A stretch of DNA of 64,000 nucleotides from Achromobacter marplatensis (GTDB lineage: Bacteria; Pseudomonadota; Gammaproteobacteria; Burkholderiales; Burkholderiaceae_B), in assembly GCF_002209535.1 (NCBI RefSeq), contig NZ_NJIG01000003.1, forward strand, positions 186,001 through 250,000, given 5' to 3'. Of the stretch, positions 54,209 to 63,527 are shown in pieces (the stretch's first letter is position 1; every line of letters starts with the position of its first letter). The translations under genes were made by a program, and so were the position numbers. The notes under the pieces were generated by a model. The model had not been told where the DNA came from. It worked only from the letters and a program-made list of their open reading frames with translations, and made no database searches.

Positions 54209-54703
54209 ATGACTTTGAATCGCAGAAATTTCCTGAACCTGGGCGGCGTCGCGGCCCTGGCCGCCGGCCTGGCCCCGTTGCTGGCCGCACGCAGCGCGCC
54301 GCCCGCAGCCTCGTTCCCCTACGCCTTGACCGACGCCCAATGGCGCGCCCGCCTGACGCCCGCGCAGTTCGACGTGCTGCGTCGGGAGGGCACCGAAAGA
54401 CCCTACACCAGCCCCCTGAACGATGAACACCGCACCGGCACGTTCTCTTGCGCGGGCTGCGAACAGAAACTGTTTTCCTCAAGCACCAAATTCGACAGCG
54501 GCACCGGCTGGCCCAGCTTCTGGCAACCGCTGGCGGCCGCCGTCGGCGAAACCCGGGACAGCAGCTTCGGCATGGTCCGCACTGCCGTCTATTGCGCCAA
54601 CTGCGGCGGCCACCTGGGGCACGTCTTCGACGACGGCCCCCGCCCGACCGGCCTGCGCTACTGCATGAACGGCGTGGCCATGACCTTCGCCCCGCAGGCT
54701 TAA
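54209..54703 (+). CDS. msrB: Tat-exported methionine-R-sulfoxide reductase MsrB
   Basis: Reduces the R epimer of methionine sulfoxide. The 164 residues begin with a twin-arginine leader (NRRNFLNLGG, hydrophobic core to about residue 27), so the enzyme should act in the periplasm, unusual for MsrB. Zinc cysteines C81/C84 and C129/C132 and the catalytic C152 in RYCMNGVAM are present, as is the structural FDSGTGWPSFW. A periplasmic electron donor (for example a DsbD/CcdA-type thioredoxin) would be needed and is not in this window. It follows the Met-rich gene by 88 bases. Confidence 0.92.
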   Translation: MTLNRRNFLNLGGVAALAAGLAPLLAARSAPPAASFPYALTDAQWRARLTPAQFDVLRREGTERPYTSPLNDEHRTGTFSCAGCEQKLFSSSTKFDSGTGWPSFWQPLAAAVGETRDSSFGMVRTAVYCANCGGHLGHVFDDGPRPTGLRYCMNGVAMTFAPQA

Positions 54704-54731
54704 CCACACCGCCCTATCAGGACCCCACACC

Positions 54732-55421
54732 ATGAACATTCCGTTTCGCAAGCTCTGCGCCACCCTGGCCGCCGCTTCTGGCCTGCTGGGGGCTGGTGCG
54801 TCCCAGGCGGCCGAATCCGCCTTCATCATTCCGCCGCCCGCCGTCGATCAGGCGAATGACGCCGCCCCGCAAGAAAAGGCCGTCATCGCCGGCGGCTGCT
54901 TCTGGGGCGTGCAAGCCGTGTTCCAGCACGTCAAGGGCGTGACCAGCGCGGTGTCCGGCTATGCCGGCGGCAAGGAAAACACCGCCAACTACGATACCGT
55001 CAGCAGCGGCCGCACCGGCCACGCCGAGGCCGTGGAAATCACCTATGACCCCAAGCAGGTCAGCTATGGACAGCTGCTGCAGATCTATTTCTCGGTAGCG
55101 CATGATCCTACCCAGCTGAACCGCCAGGGCCCGGACAGCGGCACGCAATACCGCTCAACCGTCTTCCCGGCCAACGACGGCCAACGCAAGGTGGCCGAGG
55201 CCTACATCGCGCAGCTGAACCAGACGGGCGTGTACGCAAAGGCGCTGGCGACCACGGTGGAACCGCTGCAGGGCTTCTATCCGGCCGAGGGCTACCACCA
55301 GGATTATCTGGTGCGGCACCCGTACAGCATGTACATCATGGTGAACGACATCCCCAAAGTGGAGAACCTGGCCAAGACCTTCCCGGACCGGTATCGGGAC
55401 AAGCCGGTGCTGGTGAACTGA
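54732..55421 (+). CDS. msrA: Secreted methionine-S-sulfoxide reductase MsrA
   Basis: Reduces the S epimer of methionine sulfoxide. The 229 residues carry a Sec-type signal (LAAASGLLGAGASQA) and the active-site GGCFWGVQ with catalytic C56. YDTVSSGRTGHAEAVE and GTQYRSTVF are also typical. No C-terminal resolving cysteine is evident, so thiol recycling may differ from E. coli MsrA. Together with MsrB it gives the periplasm both stereospecific reductases. It lies 28 bases after msrB and is probably the last gene of the operon. Confidence 0.92.
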   Translation: MNIPFRKLCATLAAASGLLGAGASQAAESAFIIPPPAVDQANDAAPQEKAVIAGGCFWGVQAVFQHVKGVTSAVSGYAGGKENTANYDTVSSGRTGHAEAVEITYDPKQVSYGQLLQIYFSVAHDPTQLNRQGPDSGTQYRSTVFPANDGQRKVAEAYIAQLNQTGVYAKALATTVEPLQGFYPAEGYHQDYLVRHPYSMYIMVNDIPKVENLAKTFPDRYRDKPVLVN

Positions 55422-55448
55422 GGGTGTGCTTGCCCCTCGGCGTCCAAG

Positions 55449-55466
55449 AGGGCGAGCAATCGCCCT
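55449..55466. terminator. Hairpin after msrA
   Basis: AGGGCGA and TCGCCCT form a perfect 7-base stem closed by a GCAA tetraloop, 28 bases after the msrA stop. A stable GNRA-type loop supports an RNA hairpin. No T-tract follows. Confidence 0.5.
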
Positions 55467-55641
55467 GCTGGCGCGTCGCCCTACTGCTTGGGCATAAGAC
55501 TTGCTGACAAGAAAAAGCACTACGGCCCGCCCGGGGCCCCCGGTCTGGTCAACTCTGCCGCCATCGTCCTAACGCAACACGGAGGGCGACTGCCGCGCGC
55601 AACATAAAGTGCCAAAGGCGAAATTCCAAAGGAGATCAGCG

Positions 55642-56034
55642 ATGAGCGAAAAAACTGCAATGGTCGGCTTGGCCGTCCTGCTGGGCGTCTTCTCAAGCGT
55701 GCCGGCCGCTTCGGCGCAGGGCTCGCCGCAGTCGGTAACCGAAGTTCGCGTCGACGTTGCGAAGGTGGACGCGGGATACCGCGCGTCGAAGATGAGCGGT
55801 TCCACCGTCTACAACAGCAAGAAGGAAAAGATCGGCACCGTCGACGACCTGATCCTGGGACCTCCGGATTGGGTGCCGTACGCCGTCCTTTCGGTCGGAG
55901 GCATACTCGGCGTGGGCAATCATCTCGTCACTGTGCCCCTGGCAAAAATGCAAATCACCGACGATCAGTTAGTGCTGCCCGAGGCAACCAAGGACACGCT
56001 GAAGGCGCTACCCGAGTTCAAGTACATGAAATAG
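55642..56034 (+). CDS. Secreted PRC-barrel domain protein
   Basis: A 130-residue protein with a signal peptide (ending VPAASAQG) and one PRC-barrel-like domain: ASKMSGSTVYNSKKEKIGTV, DLILGPPDWVPYAVLSVGG and the closing VPLAKMQITDDQLVLPEAT. Such periplasmic PRC-barrel proteins are common and mostly uncharacterised; some respond to stress. Strong AAAGGAG site. It is separated from msrA by 220 bases that hold the msrA hairpin and a likely promoter, so it is probably transcribed independently. Confidence 0.82.
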   Translation: MSEKTAMVGLAVLLGVFSSVPAASAQGSPQSVTEVRVDVAKVDAGYRASKMSGSTVYNSKKEKIGTVDDLILGPPDWVPYAVLSVGGILGVGNHLVTVPLAKMQITDDQLVLPEATKDTLKALPEFKYMK

Positions 56035-56208
56035 GGGCGTGTCGTCGCATTGCGCGGTCCTGCCGTTGGGGCTGCGGCCGATCAAGGCTGCAGCAAGGCG
56101 ATGCGGGGCTTGCACGCGGAGTGCTGCCGATCGCGTTGGCCTCTGTCTGTGGGGGATCGTTTGCGGGATGAAGTGGCCGCCCAGCGGCGCGCCGTCATCG
56201 CGGCAGAA

Positions 56209-56520
56209 GGCGGCATGGCAGTGCACCAGGGGCGCACCGGCATTCGCGCCGCCGTGGTCGAGGGCATCGCTACCGCCACGGAGGTCTCGACCATCGGCAT
56301 CGTCTACGCCGCGCTGGTGGGGGCCACCCTCATGGGAGGGTTGCCCGGCGGGGCGGGCACCTTCACACACCAGATGGGAATCCATGCAGTGCACTACGCG
56401 ATGGTCGTCATCCTGTCCATGGGCATCGGGCTCTTCGCGCCGCCCTTCGGCGTAGGGTATTACGCGGCCTGCGCCATTGGCAGGGTTGCCCCCGAGGTTG
56501 CCGGACGGGCCGGAAGGCCT
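56209..56520 (+). pseudogene. Remnant of a TRAP transporter large permease (DctM-like)
   Basis: An open stretch whose translation carries two recognisable DctM pieces. One is VEGIATATEVSTIGIVYAAL, the central GxxTATEV-type motif; the other is HYAMVVILSMGIGLFAPPFG, the conserved motif near the C terminus. In intact permeases they are separated by about 100 residues; here only about 20 lie between them, and the N-terminal 250 or more residues are missing. The rest of the 56035-56621 gap shows no other gene. It looks like an internally deleted relic beside the amino-acid decarboxylase block. Confidence 0.62.
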
Positions 56521-56621
56521 GTCCGGTGCTGCGCAGGATGCGGATGCACTGGATTTCAATGCGCATTGCGATATATGGACGGCGATGTCCAAATAGGGAC
56601 AATTTAGGTTTGCGTACCCAT

Positions 56622-59369
56622 TTAGCTGTCTGCTCCACCGATAGCTGAAGGCTGAATCAGCTTGATGCCGCGCGCGGCGTTGTAGCCGTGAATTTCTTTC
56701 ACATCGAGTTTGCGCATGAATTCAATGGTGTCTGCGTCGATGATCTGGCCAGGAACCATGATCGGGAACCCGGGTGGATACGGGATGACGAAGTTTGCGG
56801 ATACCAACGCCGGACCGTTAGCCAACCGATCATCCAACGCTGAACTGGTAAGCGGCAAATATTCGCATTCGTCCTCGTTATAGGCCGCGAAGAATGCGGT
56901 CCGCATGTTGCCTTCGGTCGTAGCGCTGGCCGGGTTGTCGCGATAGCCGTCATGAAAGCAACTGAAATTGGGCAAGTTCGGTACGTCCTCCATCAAGCTG
57001 GCCACCTTTGCCATGAACGCCGCCCTACCCGCCTCACCTTCGGCACGGAGCCTCGCCTCTATACCTTCAGAGATTTCGACCAGCACCTTGATGAGCGCCG
57101 CGACATCGCTGCGGGTATTGTTGATATTGCTTTGCAACAGAACGCTATTGCGAGAAGTCTTGTTCAGCTGGATGTTGTATTTGGACGCCAGCAGATTCTT
57201 GAAAGCGGTACCGTCAAAGCCTGCCGTGCCGCACACCAGCGTCAGCCGAGTCGGATCCAGGCAGAACTCATCGTCCTTCAACGCCTTCACCGCGGTCAGC
57301 CAATTCATGCCGGATGCGAGATAGTCCGTGAATCCCGATTGGCGAAATTCTTGGGGAATCATCTTGTCCGCGCCCAGAACGCTGAAATAACGCGAGATAA
57401 GCGGATGCCGAGCAACTTCACGCCGGATAGCCAACGCGACTTCAACGGCACGCATCACCAGTTCGTAACCCTCCAGCTCCATTTGCCGACGAGCGATATC
57501 CAGGGAGGCGATGATCTGTGCATTAGGCGATGTCGACGCATGAATGAATACTGCTTCGTGGAAGGCGGAAACGTGATGATCGTAATCTTCGTCGCGCACG
57601 GCCACAATCGATCCCTGACGCAGACTCGACATGGACTTATGAACAGAGTCCGTCTCATAGACTCGTATGCGCATGGCCTGGGGATTGGGCACCAGTTGCC
57701 GCTCAAGCAGGCGCGGATCCCTGGGGTCCCATTGCGCGCCAAGCTCCTGGGTCTGAGCGTCCCAGGCTTGCTGGGCCGCGGGGTCGTCGCGCCACTGCGC
57801 CAGCGCGGCAGCCGCACCCATCGCCGTGCGTGGCCGCAAGAACGGTGACCAGCGCGCGAATCCGAACCACGCCTCGTCCCACAGGAATATCAAGTCGGGT
57901 TTGATAGCCAGGCATTCCGCCATCACCTGACGAGTGTTGTAGATGTGGCCATCGAATGTGCAGTTGGTCAGCGTAACCATGGCGACCTTGTCCAGCCTAC
58001 CCTCTGCCTTCAGGTCCAACAGCGCCTGCTTGATCGTGCGCAGCGGCACGGCGCCATACATCGAGTATTCCGTCATGGGAAAGGCCTCTACATACAGTGG
58101 CTGCGCCCCGGAAAGCACCATCCCATAGTGATGAGACTTGTGGCAGTTGCGGTCAACGATGACAATGTCGCCCGGTTTGGTCACGGCCTGGTAGACCATC
58201 TTGTTAGACGTGGACGTTCCGTTGGTCACAAAAAAAACGTGGTCCGCACCCACCGCGCGTGCGAACTTTTCCTGTGCGACCTTGATGTTGCCGGTGGGCT
58301 CCAGCATGCTGTCCAGGCCACCGGTCGTGGCGGATGTTTCCGCCAGGAACAGATTCAGGCCGTAAAACTCGCCGAAGTCGCGGATCCAGTTTGACTTGAT
58401 GATGGACTTACCGCGAGCAATCGGCAGCGCATGAAAGGTGCTGATCGGCCGCGCGGCGTAGTGCTTGAGATTGTCGAAATGGGGTGTCGTCTGGCGGTCC
58501 CTGACCCCTTCGAGAATATTGAGGTGTACCTCCATCGGTTCCTCGGCCTCGTAAAACACGCGGCGAATGACCGACGCTGCGGGATCCCCGGCAAGTTGCT
58601 CGACCTGTCGGTCCGTCAGCAGGTAGATATCGAGCTCCGGCCGTATGTTGGCGATGAAGCGCGCCAGCGTGACGCCGGACTCGGCAGACGGAGCACCCGT
58701 GAAAGTGCCCATGTGCTGGTACGCCTCCAAGAATTCCCGCAACAAATGCGTATCGTGCCTGGATTCAAACGGGATGCCGTCATAGATGACGACGGCCTCA
58801 ATCTTGCCGTTCAGTATCGTGGCCAGCACCGCGTCCTCGAAGCTTCCCACCAGCACGGGTTCATAGACAACGGGGTCATCCGGCCGCCGCAATTGACGGA
58901 TCTCCTGGCAAATCGAAGCCGCGCGTGTGGCAGCCATGGAAGAGACGAACAGGGTTTCAAAGTACGGCCGTCGCGTGGCCGCGCCCAATCCTGGCGGCAA
59001 ACGGTCGGGCGCCTCCGCTGATGTCTCGTCGGCCTCGTCCCACTCGCTAGCGTCATAGCGATAACTGCCCGACAGCAAAGCGTTGCTCATGCGAAGCACG
59101 AGGCGGGCCGTGCCCAACGCATCGCCGTCCGCAAGCCGGTCATCAAGCGCCCGCAGCAGCTGGACGCCTGGATAAGCGAAGTAGGCCTCCATGGCGCGAA
59201 GACCGGCCAAGGCTTCCTGCACGGGCACGGCTCCTCCCTGGCTTTTTCCCGCCCTGGCCTGCGCTGCCCACCGCTTCGCCTGCGCGTTCAGATCTCGCCA
59301 TCGATCCAGCCGCGCGGCCGAGTTCGAAAACAGGTGGTCCAGATGGCTGCCGTTCATATCACGACTCAT
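56622..59369 (-). CDS. Large Orn/Lys/Arg-type decarboxylase
   Basis: PLP-dependent fold-type I decarboxylase of 915 residues, larger than E. coli LdcC or SpeC (about 710). A response-regulator-like wing domain lies in the N-terminal third, which also has an extra alpha-helical N-terminal segment of about 150 residues. The PLP lysine is in DSVHKSMSSLRQGS, with upstream TNGTSTSNKMVYQA and WDEAWFGFARWSPF. The C-terminal domain ends in HGYNAARGIKLIQ. Substrate (Lys, Orn or Arg) cannot be decided from sequence alone. Start at the ATG with AGGGGA upstream rather than 13 codons earlier. It follows aspT by 99 bases, so it may add a second proton-consuming decarboxylation. Confidence 0.9.
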   Translation of the reverse strand: MSRDMNGSHLDHLFSNSAARLDRWRDLNAQAKRWAAQARAGKSQGGAVPVQEALAGLRAMEAYFAYPGVQLLRALDDRLADGDALGTARLVLRMSNALLSGSYRYDASEWDEADETSAEAPDRLPPGLGAATRRPYFETLFVSSMAATRAASICQEIRQLRRPDDPVVYEPVLVGSFEDAVLATILNGKIEAVVIYDGIPFESRHDTHLLREFLEAYQHMGTFTGAPSAESGVTLARFIANIRPELDIYLLTDRQVEQLAGDPAASVIRRVFYEAEEPMEVHLNILEGVRDRQTTPHFDNLKHYAARPISTFHALPIARGKSIIKSNWIRDFGEFYGLNLFLAETSATTGGLDSMLEPTGNIKVAQEKFARAVGADHVFFVTNGTSTSNKMVYQAVTKPGDIVIVDRNCHKSHHYGMVLSGAQPLYVEAFPMTEYSMYGAVPLRTIKQALLDLKAEGRLDKVAMVTLTNCTFDGHIYNTRQVMAECLAIKPDLIFLWDEAWFGFARWSPFLRPRTAMGAAAALAQWRDDPAAQQAWDAQTQELGAQWDPRDPRLLERQLVPNPQAMRIRVYETDSVHKSMSSLRQGSIVAVRDEDYDHHVSAFHEAVFIHASTSPNAQIIASLDIARRQMELEGYELVMRAVEVALAIRREVARHPLISRYFSVLGADKMIPQEFRQSGFTDYLASGMNWLTAVKALKDDEFCLDPTRLTLVCGTAGFDGTAFKNLLASKYNIQLNKTSRNSVLLQSNINNTRSDVAALIKVLVEISEGIEARLRAEGEAGRAAFMAKVASLMEDVPNLPNFSCFHDGYRDNPASATTEGNMRTAFFAAYNEDECEYLPLTSSALDDRLANGPALVSANFVIPYPPGFPIMVPGQIIDADTIEFMRKLDVKEIHGYNAARGIKLIQPSAIGGADS

Positions 59370-59468
59370 GGTGTTCCCCTGTTGGTGTAGGCGATGCGCG
59401 CCTTGCACGTAATGGATAGGATGGCAATGACTGGGACATCAAGCGGCTTCACGTCGCCGAAAGCGGCC

Positions 59469-61157
59469 TTAAGCCAGCAGCATGATGACGACCATCCCCC
59501 AGATCGTGAGCAAGGTGTTGCCCACGGCGTAGGTGACCGTGTAGCCCAGCCCTGGCACCTGGCTCTTGGCCACTTCGCACACCATGCCGAGCGCAGCCGT
59601 CGTGGTGCGGGATCCGGCACAAATGCCGAGGATCAGCGCAGGATGAAATCGGAAGACAAACTTGGCGAGCAGCATGCCGACGATGAGCGGAACGGAAGTG
59701 GCGAAGATGCCCCAAAGGAACAGACTGATGCCCAGCTTCTGCAAGCCGACGACGAATCCTGGCCCGGCAGAGATCCCCACCACGGCAATGAATACGTTCA
59801 GCCCGACGGAGTTCATGAACCACAGCGTGGGTTCCGGAATCCGGCCAAAGGTCGGGCGAATGCCGCGAAACCATCCGAACACGATGCCGGCGATGAGCGC
59901 TCCGCCCGCAGTGGACAGCGTCACCGGAATCCCACTGATGTTGATGACGAATGCGCCGACCAATGCGCCGATCGTAATGGCAAGCGAAACGAACGCAACG
60001 TCGGTGACGTTGGTGGGCCGATCCACGTACCCCACTTCCTTGGCCGTGGCGTTGATATCCTGCGTACGGCCGACCACCGTGATGACGTCGCCGCGATACA
60101 GTTTGGATTTTGGAAGGACGGGTATGGACGTTTCGGTCGGTCCGCGCCGAATGTGCTTAAGAAACACGCCGCGAGCGCCCGGCCAGCGCGAGAGTTCCTC
60201 CAGCGTCTTGCCATCCACCTTCTTGTTCGACACGTAAATGTCGACGCCTTCAGTCTGCATATTGAGCAGTTCGGCATCTTCAACTTCGCGACCACTTGGC
60301 CCCAGCCGGGCGATCAGTTGATCCCGCTTACCGCCGATGGCGACGATGTCGCCGGCTTCGATAAGGGTGGTCCGGTCCACTTCCATGATGGTCCCGCCGC
60401 GGCGCACCCTTTCCACAAAGGCGCGGACGCCGTCCTGGGTGCCGGCCTCGATGTCTCCGATGGCCCTGCCGATGAAGGGGCTCTGCGCCGCGATCGAATA
60501 GGCTCGAACCTCGAAATCGTGCCATTCGGTCGCGCCCTCCCCGCCTCGGCCCGCGCCCAGCATCGCTTCATACTCCTTGCAGGCTCCGACCAGATCGATG
60601 CCCAGCAGCTTCGGACCGATCTGCGCCAAAATGATGGCGGAGCCGACCGTGCCGAAGATATACGTCACGGCATAGGCGATGGGCATGGCGTCCAAAAGCG
60701 CCTGGGTTTCCTCGGGCGTGCGGCCCAGCCGATTGATGGCATCGGTAGCCAGGCCCATCGAGGCCGAAATCGTCTGGGATCCGGCAAACAGGCCCGCAGC
60801 GGATCCGATATCGTATCCGGCAAGCATCGCGGCAACCACCGCTGAACCCAGGGACAGCAACGCCATGACGACAGCGAAAAGCGCCTGCGGCAAACCATCC
60901 TTGGCGATGCCGCGCACGAACTGCGGCCCGACGCCGTATCCCACCGCAAACAGGAACATCAGAAAGAACACCGACTTCACATTCGGCGATATCTTGACCC
61001 CCAGAACGCCGATGCCGATGGCGACCAGCAAGGTGGCGGTGACGGCGCCCAGGCTGAAGCCCTTGAAGCTCTTGCCGCCAACCCAATACCCGATGCCCAA
61101 GGCCAGGAAGATGGCAATCTCGGGATAGGCTTTAAGTGTAGAAACGAACCAGGTCAT
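59469..61157 (-). CDS. aspT: Aspartate:alanine antiporter AspT (AAEx family)
   Basis: Electrogenic exchanger that imports aspartate and exports alanine. The 562 residues have two transmembrane halves flanking a central cytoplasmic pair of TrkA-C-like domains (about 210-380, [20 protein letters not shown]). Motif repeats [20 protein letters not shown] and [20 protein letters not shown] give the paired GS-x-T substrate motifs of the family. Strong AAGGAG eight bases before the chosen ATG. It follows aspD by 65 bases. Decarboxylation of imported aspartate inside the cell consumes a proton, so exchange generates a membrane potential and pH gradient. Confidence 0.92.
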   Translation of the reverse strand: MTWFVSTLKAYPEIAIFLALGIGYWVGGKSFKGFSLGAVTATLLVAIGIGVLGVKISPNVKSVFFLMFLFAVGYGVGPQFVRGIAKDGLPQALFAVVMALLSLGSAVVAAMLAGYDIGSAAGLFAGSQTISASMGLATDAINRLGRTPEETQALLDAMPIAYAVTYIFGTVGSAIILAQIGPKLLGIDLVGACKEYEAMLGAGRGGEGATEWHDFEVRAYSIAAQSPFIGRAIGDIEAGTQDGVRAFVERVRRGGTIMEVDRTTLIEAGDIVAIGGKRDQLIARLGPSGREVEDAELLNMQTEGVDIYVSNKKVDGKTLEELSRWPGARGVFLKHIRRGPTETSIPVLPKSKLYRGDVITVVGRTQDINATAKEVGYVDRPTNVTDVAFVSLAITIGALVGAFVINISGIPVTLSTAGGALIAGIVFGWFRGIRPTFGRIPEPTLWFMNSVGLNVFIAVVGISAGPGFVVGLQKLGISLFLWGIFATSVPLIVGMLLAKFVFRFHPALILGICAGSRTTTAALGMVCEVAKSQVPGLGYTVTYAVGNTLLTIWGMVVIMLLA

Positions 61158-61222
61158 GGCCGGCTCCTTGATAGAGACCATGCATTGGCGAGCGGACGGC
61201 GTGCGCGCGCGCTAAGTGGCTT

Positions 61223-62890
61223 CTAGATTGCCTTGGTGGTCGTGGTGGCATCAGGAGCCTTGCCGTTGTCCTTGCCGCCCTTGCTGCCCTTGCCGCCCTT
61301 GCTGCCCAGCGCGCGATATCGCTCCAGATACTCATCGCGCAGGTTGCGCACGCACTGGCCGATTTTCACGTAATCCTGTTCGTTCAAATTCGCCAGCGAC
61401 ACGCGGCCAGAAGGATGCACCGTCCCGAACCCTTTGCCCGGCAGCAGCACCACGCCTGCTTCTTCGGCCAGCCGGAACAACAGTTCGTGGGGCTTGATAT
61501 TGGCCAGCAACCATTTGACGAATTCCGGACCGACCTCGCGGCTCATCTGCTCCACGTCGAGCAGCGTGTAGTAGTCGACGACGTTCTCGTCTACCGCGTC
61601 GGGTGCAGCTCCCATGCCGCGATACAGCGCGGCCTTGCGCCCTCGAATCAGCCGCTTCATGGCTGCCTTGTAATGGTCCGCGGTATCCATAAGCGAAAAC
61701 AGCGAAAACAGCACCATCTGCACTTGTTGGGGCGTCGATAGGCCAGCAGTGTGATTGAGGGCCACGGTGCGGCTGTCGGCGACGATCCGGTCGATGAACA
61801 GCAGCTTCTCGGGAGCGGTCGTGATCGATGCATAGCGCGCATTCAATCCGTCTTTTTCCGCCTGCCCGAGTTGCGCGATCTTTTCATCGAAGAGATTAGA
61901 TTTATGCGCAGCAATTACGCCCAAGCGCCAGCCCGTAGCGCCAAAATATTTGGAGTAGGAATAGACCAGCAGCGTATTGCGCGGGCATAGTGCGAAAAGA
62001 GAGACAAAGTTGTCGGCGAATGTCCCGTAGACGTCGTCGGTCAGGATGATGAGGTCAGGACGATCCTTGACGATATCGGCGAGATACCGGAGGCTTTCGT
62101 CACTGACCTTCACGGACGGTGGATTGCTGGGATTCACCAAAAAGAACGCCTTGACCTTGGGATCACGCAGCTTGTCGAGCTCAGCTTTTGAATACTGCCA
62201 GCCATTGGCTGGATCGGCGTCGATCGACAATTCCGCCAAGCCAAACTCGGCCAACTCGGGAATTTCGATATAGGGCGTAAAGATGGGCTTGCCCAGCGCG
62301 ATGACATCGCCTGCCTGAAGCAGATGATTGATCTTCATCGAATTGAAGAGATAGGTCATGGCCGCAGTTCCGCCTTCCACGGCATAAAGGTCGAAGTCCC
62401 CGGCAAACGGGTGGCCCCCAATCATCTCCCTGCGGATGTACTGTTTCACGATCTTTTCGCTAAGCCGTAGCATGCGGTCCGGCACGGGATAGCTGCAAGC
62501 AAGAATGCCCTGACACATCTCGTAGATGAATTCGCCTCCATCAAGGCCCAGTTGGTCCCGGACGAACGACACCGCCCCGGAAAGAAACTTTATGCCGGGA
62601 ACCTCATGATGGCTGCGAGTGAACAGATCGAAGCGCTCTTCGATCCCCTCGCGTCTGGGAAAGCCCCCCACCCCTTCAGCCAGATAGGAGAATGATCGCT
62701 CGGATTCAGTCATGGCAAACAGGCCCAACTGCCAGAATCCATGGCGGGGGACCGTAGCCACAAAATTGGGATTTCCTCTCCCTGCATTGAGCATCAGCCG
62801 GTTGGTGACGCTGCCGGCCAGGGTGATGAGTTCGTCTTTTAGTTCGAAGGGAGAAAGGCTGGCGGAGGAGGACGCATGTTTGATATCCAT
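61223..62890 (-). CDS. aspD: Aspartate 4-decarboxylase AspD
   Basis: PLP enzyme releasing CO2 from the beta carboxyl of aspartate to give alanine. The 555 residues include NAGRGNPNFVATVPRHGFWQ, VEGGTAAMTYLFNSMK, NPSNPPSV, ILTDDVYGTFADN and the PLP lysine in YSYSKYFGATGWRLG. This matches bacterial aspartate beta-decarboxylases. The last 28 residues form a Gly/Lys/Ser-rich tail (GSKGGKGSKGGKDNGK) coded by a 9-base tandem repeat. GGAGAAG precedes the ATG. First gene of aspD-aspT-decarboxylase, an energy-generating and acid-tolerance unit also known in Comamonas and lactic bacteria. Confidence 0.93.
   Translation of the reverse strand: MDIKHASSSASLSPFELKDELITLAGSVTNRLMLNAGRGNPNFVATVPRHGFWQLGLFAMTESERSFSYLAEGVGGFPRREGIEERFDLFTRSHHEVPGIKFLSGAVSFVRDQLGLDGGEFIYEMCQGILACSYPVPDRMLRLSEKIVKQYIRREMIGGHPFAGDFDLYAVEGGTAAMTYLFNSMKINHLLQAGDVIALGKPIFTPYIEIPELAEFGLAELSIDADPANGWQYSKAELDKLRDPKVKAFFLVNPSNPPSVKVSDESLRYLADIVKDRPDLIILTDDVYGTFADNFVSLFALCPRNTLLVYSYSKYFGATGWRLGVIAAHKSNLFDEKIAQLGQAEKDGLNARYASITTAPEKLLFIDRIVADSRTVALNHTAGLSTPQQVQMVLFSLFSLMDTADHYKAAMKRLIRGRKAALYRGMGAAPDAVDENVVDYYTLLDVEQMSREVGPEFVKWLLANIKPHELLFRLAEEAGVVLLPGKGFGTVHPSGRVSLANLNEQDYVKIGQCVRNLRDEYLERYRALGSKGGKGSKGGKDNGKAPDATTTTKAI
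61271..61306 (-). repeat. Four 9-bp tandem repeats coding the AspD tail
   Basis: CTTGCCGCC and CTTGCTGCC alternate four times in frame, encoding Gly-Ser-Lys/Gly-Gly-Lys units. Probably slippage-prone and variable between strains. Confidence 0.75.
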
Positions 62891-63088
62891 TGAGCTTCTC
62901 CAGATCATGGACGCAACAAAAGACGCCGCGAGAATGTGGCGTTCGAGCCCCGAACCAGGAGACGCTGGATTGCGTAGGACCTGGCAGATCCCCTTGTATA
63001 GGGAACATCAAACCAGCTTAGTGACAGCGTTGTAGCGGGTACATACACAGTTTTGAGTATGGACGCCGCGGTCGCTCGCGAAGCCGCA

Positions 63089-63104
63089 GGCGGCTCGCGC
63101 CGCC
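63089..63104. terminator. Hairpin after the DUF35 gene
   Basis: GGCGGC and GCCGCC enclose TCGC about 14 bases beyond the stop of the minus-strand DUF35 gene. The 62891-63117 gap otherwise holds only the presumed aspD promoter region; no gene is seen there. Confidence 0.4.
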
Positions 63105-63117
63105 GCCGTGACTTGAG

Positions 63118-63525
63118 TTATTCCAACCGGAACTGCGGCAAGGCAATCTCGGGGGAGGCCTGCTCGAAGCACACGTACACACGGCTTCCTATCCGGACCG
63201 CCTCGGGCGGACTGTCGATGATGTTGGCCATCATGCGCACGCCCTCATCCAGGTCGATCATGGCGACGACGTACGGCACTTTTTCACTCAAGGCCGCATT
63301 GCTCGGGCGCCGGTTGATGGTGTAGGTGTAGACGGTTCCCAGGCCTGCGGATTCGATCCACTCGATGCTGTCCGACAGGCAGGCCGTGCAGAACTCGCGC
63401 GGATAGAACTGGCGCGCCTTGCAGCAGCCGCATTGCTGGATGACCAGGCGGCCTTCCTTCGCGGCATCCCAGTAGGGCTGGGTGATCCGGGTCGGTTGCG
63501 GCAGCGGGCGTTGAACGTGGTCCAT
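63118..63525 (-). CDS. DUF35 Zn-ribbon/OB-fold protein, thiolase partner
   Basis: A 135-residue protein with an N-terminal rubredoxin-like Zn ribbon (CGCCKARQFYPREFCTAC) and a C-terminal OB fold (GTVYTYTINRRPSNAALSEK, YVVAMIDLDEGVRMMANI). DUF35 proteins bind SCP2-type thiolases and are thought to aid acyl-CoA or CoA handling. It starts two bases after the stop of the thiolase-like gene, the canonical pairing. The pathway is unknown because the rest of the operon is beyond the window. Confidence 0.9.
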   Translation of the reverse strand: MDHVQRPLPQPTRITQPYWDAAKEGRLVIQQCGCCKARQFYPREFCTACLSDSIEWIESAGLGTVYTYTINRRPSNAALSEKVPYVVAMIDLDEGVRMMANIIDSPPEAVRIGSRVYVCFEQASPEIALPQFRLE

Positions 63526-63527
63526 GG

